NCBI RefSeq assembly: GCF_025847235.1
Contig: NZ_JAOZEW010000019.1
Coordinates: 60,641-124,640, forward strand
DNA: 64,000 nt
DNA from: Flavobacterium shii
Lineage (GTDB): Bacteria > Bacteroidota > Bacteroidia > Flavobacteriales > Flavobacteriaceae
Direction: 5' to 3'
Every line of letters starts with the position of its first letter. The stretch's first letter is position 1. This document shows positions 1-8,900 of this stretch, in pieces. Below the pieces are notes generated by a model. The model did no database searches. It was not told the origin of the DNA and saw nothing but the letters and a program-made list of their open reading frames with translations. Position numbers and translations under genes: made by a program.

Positions 1-1104
1 TTGAACTAAAAGTCCGTTAAGGCAAGTTCTTACTTGTCTTGTAGGTAATTCAACTTCGTTTTGAACTAGAATGATTCTGTTTTTCTTTTCTTCTAAAACT
101 GTAATAGCTTCATTGTCATAGCTTGGAGCAATCAGAACTTCACAAAATAGTTTGTTTATTTCCTGAGCTGTAGCTAAATCAATTTTTGTATTTGAAATTA
201 AAACTCCACCAAATGCTGATGTCGGATCACAAGCTAAAGCTGCCAAATAAGCTTCGCTGATTGTTTTTCTTGTAGCCAAACCACAAGCATTGTTATGTTT
301 TAAAATTGCAAACGTAGGTCCGTCATTTTTAAATTCGGCAATTAAGTTCACGGCAGCATCTACGTCAAGCAAGTTGTTGTATGATAATTCTTTTCCGTGT
401 AGTTTTTTGAACATTGCATCAAAATCACCAAAGAAGAATCCTTTTTGATGTGGGTTTTCTCCATATCTCAATATTTGTCCACCAGTAATACTTTCTTTAT
501 AGATAGTTTCGTCAGTATTGAAATAGTTAAAAATAGCACCGTCATAATGAGATGATACATGAAATGCTTTTGTAGCAAGTAATTTTCTGTTCTCTAGAGT
601 TGTCGCTCCGTTTTGTTCTGTAATTAAATCCAGTATTAAGCTGTATTCATTTACCGATGCCACAATAACAGTGTCTTTAAAGTTTTTTGCAGCAGCACGA
701 ATTAATGAAATTCCGCCAATGTCAATTTTTTCGATAATATCTTGTTCGCTAGCTCCGGATGCAACTGTTTTTTCAAATGGGTATAAATCAACAATTACTA
801 AATCAATTTGAGGAATATCAAATTCCTGCATTTGTTGAACATCACTTTCGTTGTCTTGACGGTTTAAAATTCCACCAAAAATTTTCGGGTGTAATGTTTT
901 TACTCTCCCACCAAGAATTTCAGGAAAAGAAGTTACATCTTCAACAGGTACTACAGGAATTCCTAAGTTTTTAATAAAATCTTCTGTTCCTCCAGTTGAG
1001 TAAAGAGTTACTTTTTGTTCATGTAGTTTTCTTACAATTGGTTCAAGGCCTTCTTTCGAAAAGACTGAAATTAATGCAGATTGAATAGTTTTTGTTGTGC
1101 TCAT
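1..1104 (-). CDS. purH: Bifunctional AICAR formyltransferase / IMP cyclohydrolase (PurH), C-terminus cut off by the window
   Basis: Catalyses the last two steps of de novo purine synthesis, AICAR to FAICAR to IMP, in the cytoplasm. Translating the minus strand from the ATG at 1104 gives MSTTKTIQSALISVFSKEG, the start of the IMP cyclohydrolase (MGS-like) domain with the STGGT motif near residue 38. The transformylase domain follows, with KHNNACGLA near residue 270, corresponding to the family KHxNPCG motif. 368 of roughly 508 residues are inside the window and the reading frame is open to the edge, so the gene is intact as far as seen. A -7-like box (TATTTTTG on the minus strand) lies about 25 nt upstream. 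The identification is firm from sequence motifs. Confidence 0.96.
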   Translation of the reverse strand, partial: MSTTKTIQSALISVFSKEGLEPIVRKLHEQKVTLYSTGGTEDFIKNLGIPVVPVEDVTSFPEILGGRVKTLHPKIFGGILNRQDNESDVQQMQEFDIPQIDLVIVDLYPFEKTVASGASEQDIIEKIDIGGISLIRAAAKNFKDTVIVASVNEYSLILDLITEQNGATTLENRKLLATKAFHVSSHYDGAIFNYFNTDETIYKESITGGQILRYGENPHQKGFFFGDFDAMFKKLHGKELSYNNLLDVDAAVNLIAEFKNDGPTFAILKHNNACGLATRKTISEAYLAALACDPTSAFGGVLISNTKIDLATAQEINKLFCEVLIAPSYDNEAITVLEEKKNRIILVQNEVELPTRQVRTCLNGLLVQ

Positions 1105-1127
1105 TGTGTTGTTATAGTTATAAAGTG

Positions 1128-1135
1128 CAAAAATA
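1128..1135 (-). promoter_or_regulatory. Candidate promoter -7 box for purH
   Basis: The minus strand reads TATTTTTG, an exact fit to the Bacteroidota TAnnTTTG element, 24 nt before the purH ATG. A convincing -33 TTG is not obvious, so this is a weak call based on one box. Confidence 0.35.
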
Positions 1136-1268
1136 GTTTTTTTTTGATTATAAAAATCATCATTTTATGTAACATTATCTTAAAAAAGCCTACCTATGCG
1201 TAAGTGAATTTTTATTAGGTTTTTGACTAAAATTTATTGAATTTTACTTTAATGTAAATTTATAATCT

Positions 1269-2519
1269 ATGCTGCTTTATCTTCGATTATTAAAAGAAAG
1301 TTTTGGTTTTGCGATGAATGCTTTACGTAGTAACAAACTAAGAACGTTATTGTCGTTGTTGGGAGTTACAATTGGTATTTTTTCGATAATAGCAGTACTT
1401 GCAGCAGTTGATTCTTTGAATAGAAAAATTACTAAAGATTTGAGTAGCTTGGATAAAAATACAATTTATCTAATGAAGTTTTCTTTTGGACCTTCGGATA
1501 TTCCACAATGGAAGAGAGAACAATTTCCAAATGTTAAATACGACGAATACACCTATCTTAAAAATTCACTTACCAATACTAATCAGGTCGGATATCAACT
1601 TTTTGTTAAACGAGAAAGTTTAAAATATGATTCCAAAACGGTAAGTGATGTAAATGTAGTTCCCGTTTCTTATGAGTTTATGGAAATTGAAGGTTTGGAT
1701 TTTGAGAAAGGACGTTTCTATAATGAGTCAGAATCAAATTCGGGTACGCCAGTTATAGTTTTGGGGCATGATATTGCCGATGGGCTTTTTGGAGATGCCG
1801 AACCTATTGGTAAAAATATTCGTTTGTATGGGCAACGTTTCACTGTTATTGGTGTTGTGAAAAAACAGGGAGCTGGTTTGTTTGGAGATAGTAATGATAC
1901 ATCGGTATTTTTTCCGGCAAATTTTTTACGCCGTATGTATGGTGATAATAATGATGGCATAACTCCGGTTATTGTTTTAAAGCCGGAAAAAGGAATCGAT
2001 ATGGATGCTTATAGAGCAGAAGTATCTCAAAAATTAAGAACTTTTCGCGGATTGAAAGCTGGACAGATTGATAATTTCTTTGTTAATGTGTTTTCTGGTT
2101 TTACCGATTTTATTGATGGTATAATAGGACAGATGAATTTAATGGGGTGGGTGATAAGCGGATTTTCTCTTCTTGTAGGTGGATTCGGGATTGCCAATAT
2201 TATGTTTGTTTCTGTAAAAGAACGAACTCACCTTATTGGAATACAGAAATCATTAGGTGCTAAAAATAAATTTATCTTATTTCAATTTTTGTTTGAAGCA
2301 ATTATCCTTTCTGTAATAGGTGGGGCAATTGGGTTAGTCCTTGTTTGGATAATATCTGTAATTCTTACCAAGGCACTCGATTTTGAATTTGTTCTCGGAA
2401 TGGGAAATATTCTTCTTGGAACAGGACTTGCTGCATTAATCGGATTGATAGCGGGTATTCTTCCTGCAATTTCAGCTTCTAAATTAGACCCTGTTGAGGC
2501 TATTAGAACGGGGATGTAG
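1269..2519 (+). CDS. ABC transporter permease, MacB/FtsX type
   Basis: An inner-membrane permease of the MacB/FtsX class. The N-terminal part (about residues 10-45) has the family start with one membrane helix (RSNKLRTLLSLLGVTIGIF). A periplasmic core domain (about 50-280) follows, then three C-terminal helices (about 285-410) with the FtsX segment SVKERTHLIGIQKSLGAK and the usual ending LDPVEAIRTGM. The length of 416 aa is typical. These permeases work with an ATPase and often a membrane-fusion protein, but neither is adjacent here, so substrate and partner are unknown. MacB-like proteins commonly act in peptide, lipid or antibiotic transport. The gene is divergent from purH. Confidence 0.88.
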   Translation: MLLYLRLLKESFGFAMNALRSNKLRTLLSLLGVTIGIFSIIAVLAAVDSLNRKITKDLSSLDKNTIYLMKFSFGPSDIPQWKREQFPNVKYDEYTYLKNSLTNTNQVGYQLFVKRESLKYDSKTVSDVNVVPVSYEFMEIEGLDFEKGRFYNESESNSGTPVIVLGHDIADGLFGDAEPIGKNIRLYGQRFTVIGVVKKQGAGLFGDSNDTSVFFPANFLRRMYGDNNDGITPVIVLKPEKGIDMDAYRAEVSQKLRTFRGLKAGQIDNFFVNVFSGFTDFIDGIIGQMNLMGWVISGFSLLVGGFGIANIMFVSVKERTHLIGIQKSLGAKNKFILFQFLFEAIILSVIGGAIGLVLVWIISVILTKALDFEFVLGMGNILLGTGLAALIGLIAGILPAISASKLDPVEAIRTGM

Positions 2520-2560
2520 TTGTTCTTGAGGTTCTGAGATTTTCTATTTACGAAATTTAA

Positions 2561-2795
2561 CGAATGTTGTTCGAAGTCTCCCGACTTCGAACCCATACCA
2601 ATAGTTATTATGTTTTTTTTCATCTCGTTGTCGCTACGAAGTCGGGAGACTTCGCAGAGCGGGGGACTTTGCAGAGCGGGTTTCGTTTTGTCTCGAATGT
2701 TGTGCGAAGTCTCCCGACTTCGTACCCACGCCAATAGTTATTTATGATTTTTGGATCATCGTTATTGCTACGAAGTCAGGAGACTTCAGAGCCTT
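2561..2795. repeat. Two tandem copies of a palindromic intergenic repeat
   Basis: Two units of roughly 100-130 bp lie head to tail (about 2561-2690 and 2695-2795). Each begins with CGAATGTTGT, then a perfect hairpin GAAGTCTCCCGACTTC, then ACCCA..CCAATAGTTAT. Each continues with an inverted hairpin preceded by GCTACGAAGTC. The copies differ at only a few positions in the first half. The structure resembles REP/BIME-type elements. No coding sequence is credible in 2520-3014 and the rest of the gap shows nothing else. Confidence 0.75.
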
Positions 2796-3014
2796 GTTTT
2801 AGTCTTTCATTTGGTATTTAGGAATTTTGATTTTTGTTTTGTCCTATTTTATGTCATTCGAATCATAATACTCGTTATTTTTCTTGTATGTCATTACAGT
2901 ATCTTCTTCTTGCGTAGTTCTCCTGATAAGATATGCTTGTAAATGGGAGTTTTTTATGAAATTTAAAAAATAGGTATTTGTAATTGTATCATTTTGCGAA
3001 GCGATTATTAGTAT

Positions 3015-3392
3015 TCATCTTCTTTTTTCTTTAGTCATGATATTTTCTGAAATAAAATCATTCAAACTTTTTTGTGGAATCCTTATAATATCCTTTGGTT
3101 TTAAGTTTGTAAAATGAGGTAGTGTGTCGTTCTCATTTTTGTAGTTACATAGAATTTGAATGTATTCTTTTTGGTAATAAAACAAACTTCCTTTTTTGTC
3201 TATTATGAGCTGGTTTTCGGCATAAAAACCCTTTGGCGGTGGTGGGATTTTATTTTTTTTTAATTCGTTTGAAATTTTAATATTTTCTTCTGAAATTATA
3301 TAGGGAATATTTCTTGGAACGGTCTTTTCTTCTTTTTTGGCACAATTAAAAAGCAACAAACAAATAATAAGGCCAATAAATACTCTTTTCAT
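3015..3392 (-). CDS. Small putative lipoprotein of unknown function
   Basis: A 125-aa protein starting MKRVFIGLIICLLLFNCAKK. This is a lipoprotein signal peptide with the lipobox Cys at residue 17, so the protein is probably anchored to a membrane outside the cytoplasm. After the Cys comes a charged Lys/Glu-rich stretch, a short PPPPKGF segment, and a tail with LKPKDIIRIPQKSLNDFI. I do not recognise a family. An upstream in-frame ATG at 3431 was rejected because it lies inside the accD terminator hairpin. The gene is downstream of accD, separated by that terminator, so it is probably transcribed on its own. Confidence 0.7.
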   Translation of the reverse strand: MKRVFIGLIICLLLFNCAKKEEKTVPRNIPYIISEENIKISNELKKNKIPPPPKGFYAENQLIIDKKGSLFYYQKEYIQILCNYKNENDTLPHFTNLKPKDIIRIPQKSLNDFISENIMTKEKRR

Positions 3393-3420
3393 AAACTGAA
3401 GATTTGAAATAAAGATATAA

Positions 3421-3452
3421 AAAAATCCCAAGAAATATTTCTTGGGATTTTT
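3421..3452 (-). terminator. Terminator after accD (hairpin with T/A tracts on both sides)
   Basis: AATCCCAAGAAA and TTTCTTGGGATT form a perfect 12-bp stem with a very short loop. It is flanked by A and T runs, so it can work in either direction. It lies directly after the accD stop (3473) on the minus strand. Confidence 0.8.
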
Positions 3453-3472
3453 ATAATATAGAGGTTGAAAAC

Positions 3473-4327
3473 CTATCTAATCGGGTTGTTTTGAATCAAA
3501 TCGATATATAAGTTTATCTTGTCTTTTAATTCTTTTCTTGGCGTGATAAAATCTAAAAAACCATGTTCTAGAAGAAATTCAGCTGTTTGAAAACCTTCCG
3601 GTAAATCTTTACCAGTCGTGTCTCTTACAACTCTCGGTCCTGCAAATCCTATTAATGCACCTGGCTCAGAGATATTAATATCTCCTAACATGGCATAAGA
3701 AGCGGTTGTTCCTCCAGTTGTTGGATCTGTACATAATGAAATGTATGGCAATCCAGCTTCGGCAAGTTGAGCTAGTTTTACAGATGTTTTTGCTAATTGC
3801 ATTAATGAATAAGCAGCTTCCATCATACGTGCTCCTCCTGATTTTGAAATCATTACAAAAGGCATTTGGTTTTTGATAGCATGATTAATTCCTCTTGCTA
3901 TTTTTTCGCCAACAACAGCTCCCATAGAACCACCAATAAAAGCAAAATCCATACAGCAGATTACAAGTTCTTTTCCTTTTGATTTTCCAACTCCAGTACG
4001 CACAGCGTCTTTAAGTTGAGTTTTTTCCATTACATCTTTCAATCGTTCTGCATATTTTTTTGTATCTACAAAATGCAAAGGATCTTTTGATGTCATGTTT
4101 TTATCTAATTCAACAAACTCATTGTTGTCAAATAAAATCTCAAAATAGATTGCGCTTCCAATTCTAACATGGAAATCATCTTCCGGGCTTACAAATAAGT
4201 TACGAGCCAACTCATCAGCATCAATAATTTTTCCTGTTGGAGATTTGTACCAAAGTCCTTTTGGGACATCCATCTTGTCTTCGGTAGCAGTTGTAATCCC
4301 TTTTTCGTGTCTTTTAAACCAAGCCAT
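3473..4327 (-). CDS. accD: Acetyl-CoA carboxylase carboxyltransferase subunit beta, lacking the zinc finger
   Basis: Transfers carboxyl from carboxybiotin to acetyl-CoA together with AccA, the first committed step of fatty acid synthesis in the cytoplasm. The carboxyltransferase core is intact: CCMDFAFIGGSMGAVVGEK (about 127-145), SKSGGARMMEAAYSL, TDPTTGGTTASYAMLGD and GALIGFAGPRVVR. The 284 aa length fits the family. What differs from the E. coli protein is the N-terminal segment around residues 22-58 (DVPKGLWYKSPTGKIIDADE). Here the two CxxC pairs of the usual zinc ribbon are gone, although the surrounding sequence still aligns. The gene is downstream of fbaA in the same direction, with an inverted-repeat element between them. 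Confidence 0.96.
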   Translation of the reverse strand: MAWFKRHEKGITTATEDKMDVPKGLWYKSPTGKIIDADELARNLFVSPEDDFHVRIGSAIYFEILFDNNEFVELDKNMTSKDPLHFVDTKKYAERLKDVMEKTQLKDAVRTGVGKSKGKELVICCMDFAFIGGSMGAVVGEKIARGINHAIKNQMPFVMISKSGGARMMEAAYSLMQLAKTSVKLAQLAEAGLPYISLCTDPTTGGTTASYAMLGDINISEPGALIGFAGPRVVRDTTGKDLPEGFQTAEFLLEHGFLDFITPRKELKDKINLYIDLIQNNPIR

Positions 4328-4333
4328 TTGTTT

Positions 4334-4440
4334 AGTATTCAGTGTTCAGTAATCAAATTTCAGTGTTCAGTTCTTTAATAGTTTAGTTTCAAGTGTTCTG
4401 TATGTTTAGAACGGAACACTTGAACTAAAAACTGAATACT
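4334..4440. repeat. Intergenic element with terminal inverted repeats between fbaA and accD
   Basis: AGTATTCAGT (4334-4343) and ACTGAATACT (4431-4440) are perfect inverted ends. Inside, TCAAGTGTTC (4389-4398) pairs with GAACACTTGA. TTCAGTGTTCAG is also repeated directly. The 107-bp piece fills the whole fbaA-accD gap and can fold into a long imperfect hairpin. Confidence 0.65.
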
Positions 4441-4441
4441 T

Positions 4442-5509
4442 TTATAGTGTATTTACGTTATTCAAGTCAGCAAAGGCTTGTTCAAGTCTTGCGTTGAATG
4501 TAACTTCGCTTTCACGTACCCATCTTCTTGGGTCGTAATATTTTTTATTAGGAACATCAGCACCTTCTGGGTTACCAATTTGTGTTTTTAAATAATCAAT
4601 ATTTTTAACCATATAATCACGGATACCTTCAGTATATGCAAACTGTAAGTCAGTATCGATGTTCATTTTGATAACTCCGTATCCAATAGCTTCTCTAATT
4701 TCTTCAAGTGTAGAACCAGAACCTCCGTGGAAAACGAAATCTACTGGATTAGTACCAGTTTTAAATTTGTCTTGAACGAAATCTTGAGAGTTTTTTAAGA
4801 TTTTTGGAGTTAATTTTACGTTTCCTGGTTTGTAAACACCGTGAACGTTTCCAAAAGCTGCTGCAATTGTAAATTTAGGACTTATTTTAGATAATTCTTC
4901 GTAAGCATAAGCTACCTCTTCTGGTTGTGTGTATAATTTAGAGCTATCAACATCAGAGTTGTCAACACCATCTTCTTCTCCACCTGTAATTCCAAGTTCG
5001 ATTTCAAGTGTCATTCCCATTTTGCTCATTCTAGCTAAATATCCTTTACAGATCTCGATGTTTTCTTCGATTGGCTCCTCAGACAAATCGATCATATGAG
5101 AACTGAATAAAGGCTTTCCTGTTTCTGCAAAATGTTTTTCAGATGCATCTAATAGACCATCAATCCAAGGTAATAATTTTTTTGCACAGTGGTCAGTATG
5201 TAAAATTACGGTAGCACCGTAAGCTTCTGCCAAAGTATGAATGTGTTTTGCTCCAGCTATTCCACCAGCGATTGCCGATTTTTCGTTAGCATTAGATAAT
5301 CCTTTTCCAGCGTTAAATTGTGCTCCACCGTTTGAAAATTGAATAATAACTGGCGCATTCAGTTTTGCTGCAGTTTCAAGAACTCCATTGATTGTGCTTG
5401 ATCCAGTAACATTTACTGCAGGAAGTGCAAATCCTTTTTCTTTCGCATAATTAAAAATCTCTTGTACTTGATCCCCCGTCGCTACTCCTGCTTTAATATT
5501 GTGTGCCAT
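4442..5509 (-). CDS. fbaA: Class II fructose-bisphosphate aldolase
   Basis: Zinc-dependent aldol cleavage of fructose 1,6-bisphosphate to DHAP and glyceraldehyde 3-phosphate, central to glycolysis and gluconeogenesis. The protein is 355 aa, close to the 358 aa of the E. coli class IIA enzyme. Visible family features are LHTDHCAKK (about residues 104-112, zinc and catalytic region), ELGITGGEEDGVD (about 171-183), AAAFGNVHGVYKPGNV, FVFHGGSGS (substrate phosphate loop) and MNIDTDLQFAYT. The start MAHNIKAGVATGDQ matches the family start. It is upstream of accD on the same strand. Confidence 0.97.
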   Translation of the reverse strand: MAHNIKAGVATGDQVQEIFNYAKEKGFALPAVNVTGSSTINGVLETAAKLNAPVIIQFSNGGAQFNAGKGLSNANEKSAIAGGIAGAKHIHTLAEAYGATVILHTDHCAKKLLPWIDGLLDASEKHFAETGKPLFSSHMIDLSEEPIEENIEICKGYLARMSKMGMTLEIELGITGGEEDGVDNSDVDSSKLYTQPEEVAYAYEELSKISPKFTIAAAFGNVHGVYKPGNVKLTPKILKNSQDFVQDKFKTGTNPVDFVFHGGSGSTLEEIREAIGYGVIKMNIDTDLQFAYTEGIRDYMVKNIDYLKTQIGNPEGADVPNKKYYDPRRWVRESEVTFNARLEQAFADLNNVNTL

Positions 5510-5570
5510 TGTAATCTTTTTTTTAGTTGTTTTTTAGTTTTTAGGTTGCAAAAATAAGAATTAATTAGCA

Positions 5571-8129
5571 TTAGAAAGGATAATTTATTCCAAAATTTAA
5601 AACCGAGTGTCCGAAATTGTATTCTTTGAACCAGCGATTGCCTAATTCATAAGCCGGATTGTAGGTTTTAAAACCTAAGTCAAAACGAATTACGAAGAAA
5701 CTTAAATCGTAGCGAAAGCCTATTCCTGTTCCTAAAGCAATATCTTTAAGATCGCTAAAGTTTTTAAATGTCGCTTTATCATCGGTTACATTATCCAGGA
5801 CATTCCAGATATTACCTGCATCTGCAAATATAGCTCCTTTTAATTTACCTAAAATTTTATATCTAAATTCTGCACTTAATGCGATTTTCATGTTGGCTTC
5901 ATTAAAATCATTTACAGCTCCTGTACTACCAGGTCCTAATGAATAAGGCTGCCAAGCTCTGTTGTCATTGGATCCTCCAGAATAGTAACTTCTTGAAAAT
6001 GGAACATAGTTTGAATTGCCAAATGGTATAGCAATACCAAAAAATGTACGTACAGCAAGTACCTTTTCTTTTGTTAAGTCCCAGTGTTTGATGTAATCAA
6101 ATTCGGTTTTTATGTATTCAGAGTATTCTAAATTAAAAATTCGATAGTTGCCATTTGTGTTTTTTTGCAAATCAGCAGCTTTGGAAATTAGTGTTAATAA
6201 TGATCCTGCACTTTCAATTTTAGCTTTAAAGAGATAAAATGTGTTGTCTAGTAAATCTTTCTTGGTGGTTTTAGTAAAAGTGTAGTTTGAGGCCAGAATG
6301 AAATCATTTTCGGTTAGCCTCATTCGTCTTTCTTCTATGCTTTCAACCGATTGGTAGTCGTTACTCGAAACGGGTATTGTGTTATTCAATACGTCTTGAG
6401 TAAATCCAGTTGTACCGGATTCTATTATTAAATTGTCGTTGGAGTCAACAAATCCAGGTTTTTGAGGATAATTGTACCCTTGCGAGATGCTATTTAAAGC
6501 ATTGTATGATGATCGATATACTTTAAAATAATTTTGCGGATTTAAATTTCGTACATATTGTATATTCAGTAAGTCTACACGTGCGGTATTGTTCCTTTTA
6601 GGAGTCCAGTTATAGGTAAATGCACCTGTGAAATTTTCTTTGTCGAGACCTATGTTCCGCTGTTTTGCAAAACCGGCAGTCATTATTGTCGACGGAATCA
6701 TGCTCTTGGGAATGATTTTTTCAGTTCCAAAAGGCATTAGGATCCTAGGTACATTTAGCTTAATATCTAGTCCGTATTCGGAGGCATTAAAGAAAGTTCC
6801 GTTTGGATTTGCTAAATCCTGTGATGAACCAACATTCACACGACCTGATATCTCTAATGTTTCGGCACCATTAAAAACATTTCTTATTGTTTCAGAAAGA
6901 CTAAACCCAATTCCGAAATCCTGGATATTTGAGTGGGTAACATCTAATGTTGTTTGGAAACTATATTTTTTTCTGGGTGTTAAGTATATTTTGGCAATCA
7001 ATGATTGTGCAGTTGAGTCTCTCTTGTCTAATTCATAATGTATAGACGGATAATTAAATATCTTTAAGTTGTTTAAATATCGAGTTGTAAGTGTTGTTTT
7101 AAAGTCTGCAAATAAACTTCCTTTTGTAATGAAAATTGCATCAGTTATTGCATATGGCTTATATTTTAATTTTTTGTAACTGTATAAATTGAAGTTTTTA
7201 TAAGTGGTACTATCTGTAATTTGTAATTTTGCATTGGCAGCAGAATAATCGGTGTAGATATTAACGTCGCTAATTTTGTAAATCTTAAAAGGCATAGTTC
7301 TAGTGGAATCTTTATCCTGGTAGCTATAGTCTTTTATAATAAGGTCTAGATTTGCTTTGTTCTTTTTGTTTATTGTGTCGATATCGTATGTTACATTATT
7401 CGATTGGAAATAATATATACCATGATTTCTAAAATAGGTAGTAATGCGGTTTTTTTCGTCTTCAAGATCGCTAGTTCTATATTGCTTTCCGGTTTTTAAT
7501 AGGGTGTTTTCAACGCTTTTGTTATATAAAGAATCCAGATCAGGGGAAGATATACTAGTGGTTATCGTATCTAAAAGGTAAGGTTGTCCTGTTGTTACTG
7601 TGTAGCGTATTTTTGCTTTTTTAGCACTTATACTATCAATAGTAAATGCGGTTTTTACATTAAAATAACCATTGTGGAAATAGTGGTATTTTAATCGCAT
7701 AGACGATTTTTTTGTTTTGCTGGTATCGATAATTACGGGCGGTTCTCCCGTAGTTTTAAAAAAATCATTTATTCCTTTGTATAAAAATGATTGACCAAGA
7801 CGATCTACCTGTTTTGCAGATAATAGTTTGGATAATCTTTCATATTTTTTAGGGTTGTTTTTAAATTTTGCCGCAAACGTAGAATCTGGATTTGGATTGG
7901 CTAAGTTGTATAAATTTAGGCGTAGCTTGTACCCGCCAATAAGCGTACTATTGGGTTTTTGGTATAATTGGTTAAATATATTTTCATCCTTAATAGGCTT
8001 GTCATTTACTATAATTTCATTTTTAGTAAGTAACTTTTTGCCATTAGGAACTCTTTTTACAGCATTACAAGCCGAAATAAATATTGCTATTAGAATAAAT
8101 GCTGCTATTTTTGTGGAATTCTTTCTCAA
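5571..8129 (-). CDS. tamL: BamA/TamA-family outer membrane protein with lipoprotein signal (TamL-like)
   Basis: An 852-aa Omp85-family protein. It starts with a lipoprotein signal peptide (lipobox ISAC, Cys about residue 21), then soluble POTRA-like repeats (about 30-370), then a C-terminal beta-barrel ending in FGINYPF with a terminal Phe as expected for barrel insertion. The barrel contains GSNDNRAWQPYSLGPG and a late GIGFRYDLSFFVIRFDLGF segment typical of the surface-antigen family. Lipidated TamA homologues in Bacteroidota are called TamL and pair with a TamB protein in outer-membrane assembly. TamB is not in this window, so the name rests on architecture. The gene is divergent from the methyltransferase gene, with only 37 bp between the starts. 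Confidence 0.88.
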   Translation of the reverse strand: MRKNSTKIAAFILIAIFISACNAVKRVPNGKKLLTKNEIIVNDKPIKDENIFNQLYQKPNSTLIGGYKLRLNLYNLANPNPDSTFAAKFKNNPKKYERLSKLLSAKQVDRLGQSFLYKGINDFFKTTGEPPVIIDTSKTKKSSMRLKYHYFHNGYFNVKTAFTIDSISAKKAKIRYTVTTGQPYLLDTITTSISSPDLDSLYNKSVENTLLKTGKQYRTSDLEDEKNRITTYFRNHGIYYFQSNNVTYDIDTINKKNKANLDLIIKDYSYQDKDSTRTMPFKIYKISDVNIYTDYSAANAKLQITDSTTYKNFNLYSYKKLKYKPYAITDAIFITKGSLFADFKTTLTTRYLNNLKIFNYPSIHYELDKRDSTAQSLIAKIYLTPRKKYSFQTTLDVTHSNIQDFGIGFSLSETIRNVFNGAETLEISGRVNVGSSQDLANPNGTFFNASEYGLDIKLNVPRILMPFGTEKIIPKSMIPSTIMTAGFAKQRNIGLDKENFTGAFTYNWTPKRNNTARVDLLNIQYVRNLNPQNYFKVYRSSYNALNSISQGYNYPQKPGFVDSNDNLIIESGTTGFTQDVLNNTIPVSSNDYQSVESIEERRMRLTENDFILASNYTFTKTTKKDLLDNTFYLFKAKIESAGSLLTLISKAADLQKNTNGNYRIFNLEYSEYIKTEFDYIKHWDLTKEKVLAVRTFFGIAIPFGNSNYVPFSRSYYSGGSNDNRAWQPYSLGPGSTGAVNDFNEANMKIALSAEFRYKILGKLKGAIFADAGNIWNVLDNVTDDKATFKNFSDLKDIALGTGIGFRYDLSFFVIRFDLGFKTYNPAYELGNRWFKEYNFGHSVLNFGINYPF

Positions 8130-8166
8130 GTGTTCTAAAATATTTAATTCAAAAGTACATTATTTT

Positions 8167-8895
8167 ATGGTTAGTAAAAACCAAATCAAGCTTATATCGG
8201 GTTTAGTCCAAAAAAAACAGCGTTTTGCTAATCAATTGTTTTTTGCCGAAGGGGTAAAAGTAATTCAAGAATTGTTACAATCCAATTTTGAGTTAGAACA
8301 CCTATATACTACTCAAAACGATTTTGAGTCTGTTTTAGTCTCTAAGAAAACGTTAATTAATGCTCAAGATTTAAAAAAAATCAGTGCATTGTCAACTCCT
8401 AATACTTGTTTGGCAGTTTTTAAAATTCCTGCAGATAAAGAAATCATAGAATCTGGCTTAATCCTGGCTCTCGATGATATTCGTGATCCTGGAAATCTAG
8501 GAACTATTTTAAGACTTTGTGATTGGTTTGGGATCAAACAATTACTTTGTTCCAAAGAGTCTGTTGATATTTATAATCCAAAAGTGGTTCAGGCTACAAT
8601 GGGTTCAATTGCCAGAGTTAATGTAAACTATGTTGATTTAAATGTTTTTCTTGCACAAACTTCACTTCCTGTTTTTGGGACTTTTATGGATGGATCTAAT
8701 ATCTATAAAACCGACTTACCACAAGAAGGGATTATTATAATGGGAAATGAAGCCAATGGTATTTCCGATGAAATCGAAAAAACAATTAAAAACAGGCTTA
8801 CTATCCCTAGATTTGGGGAGCTGCAAAAAACGGAAAGTTTAAATGTTGCTACCGCAACTGCTATTATACTTAGTGAATTTAAACGAAATAGTTAG
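8167..8895 (+). CDS. TrmH/SpoU-family RNA 2'-O-methyltransferase
   Basis: A SAM-dependent ribose methyltransferase acting on tRNA or rRNA. The N-terminal substrate-binding domain (about 1-95) carries KLISGLVQKKQRFANQLF and FFAEGVKVIQELL. The SPOUT domain has the three family motifs: ILALDDIRDPGNLGTILRL (about 100-118), IIMGNEANGISDEI, and LTIPRFGELQKTESLNVATA. It is 242 aa. The start at 8167 (MVSKNQIKL) was chosen because the longer in-frame extension overlaps tamL and does not resemble the family. The precise RNA target cannot be told from the sequence. Confidence 0.92.
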   Translation: MVSKNQIKLISGLVQKKQRFANQLFFAEGVKVIQELLQSNFELEHLYTTQNDFESVLVSKKTLINAQDLKKISALSTPNTCLAVFKIPADKEIIESGLILALDDIRDPGNLGTILRLCDWFGIKQLLCSKESVDIYNPKVVQATMGSIARVNVNYVDLNVFLAQTSLPVFGTFMDGSNIYKTDLPQEGIIIMGNEANGISDEIEKTIKNRLTIPRFGELQKTESLNVATATAIILSEFKRNS

Positions 8896-8900
8896 GCAGT

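Noticed and set aside
2282..2734. A 150-codon minus-strand ORF overlapping the FtsX permease and the palindromic repeats
   Set aside because: Half lies antisense to a well-supported gene and half inside repeats. Composition is not protein-like.
2561..2795. CRISPR array
   Set aside because: The repeats are palindromic, only two units occur, spacing is irregular and no cas gene is near.
7828..8166. N-terminal extension of the TrmH-family methyltransferase
   Set aside because: It would overlap the start of tamL on the other strand, and only the part from 8167 matches the SpoU family.
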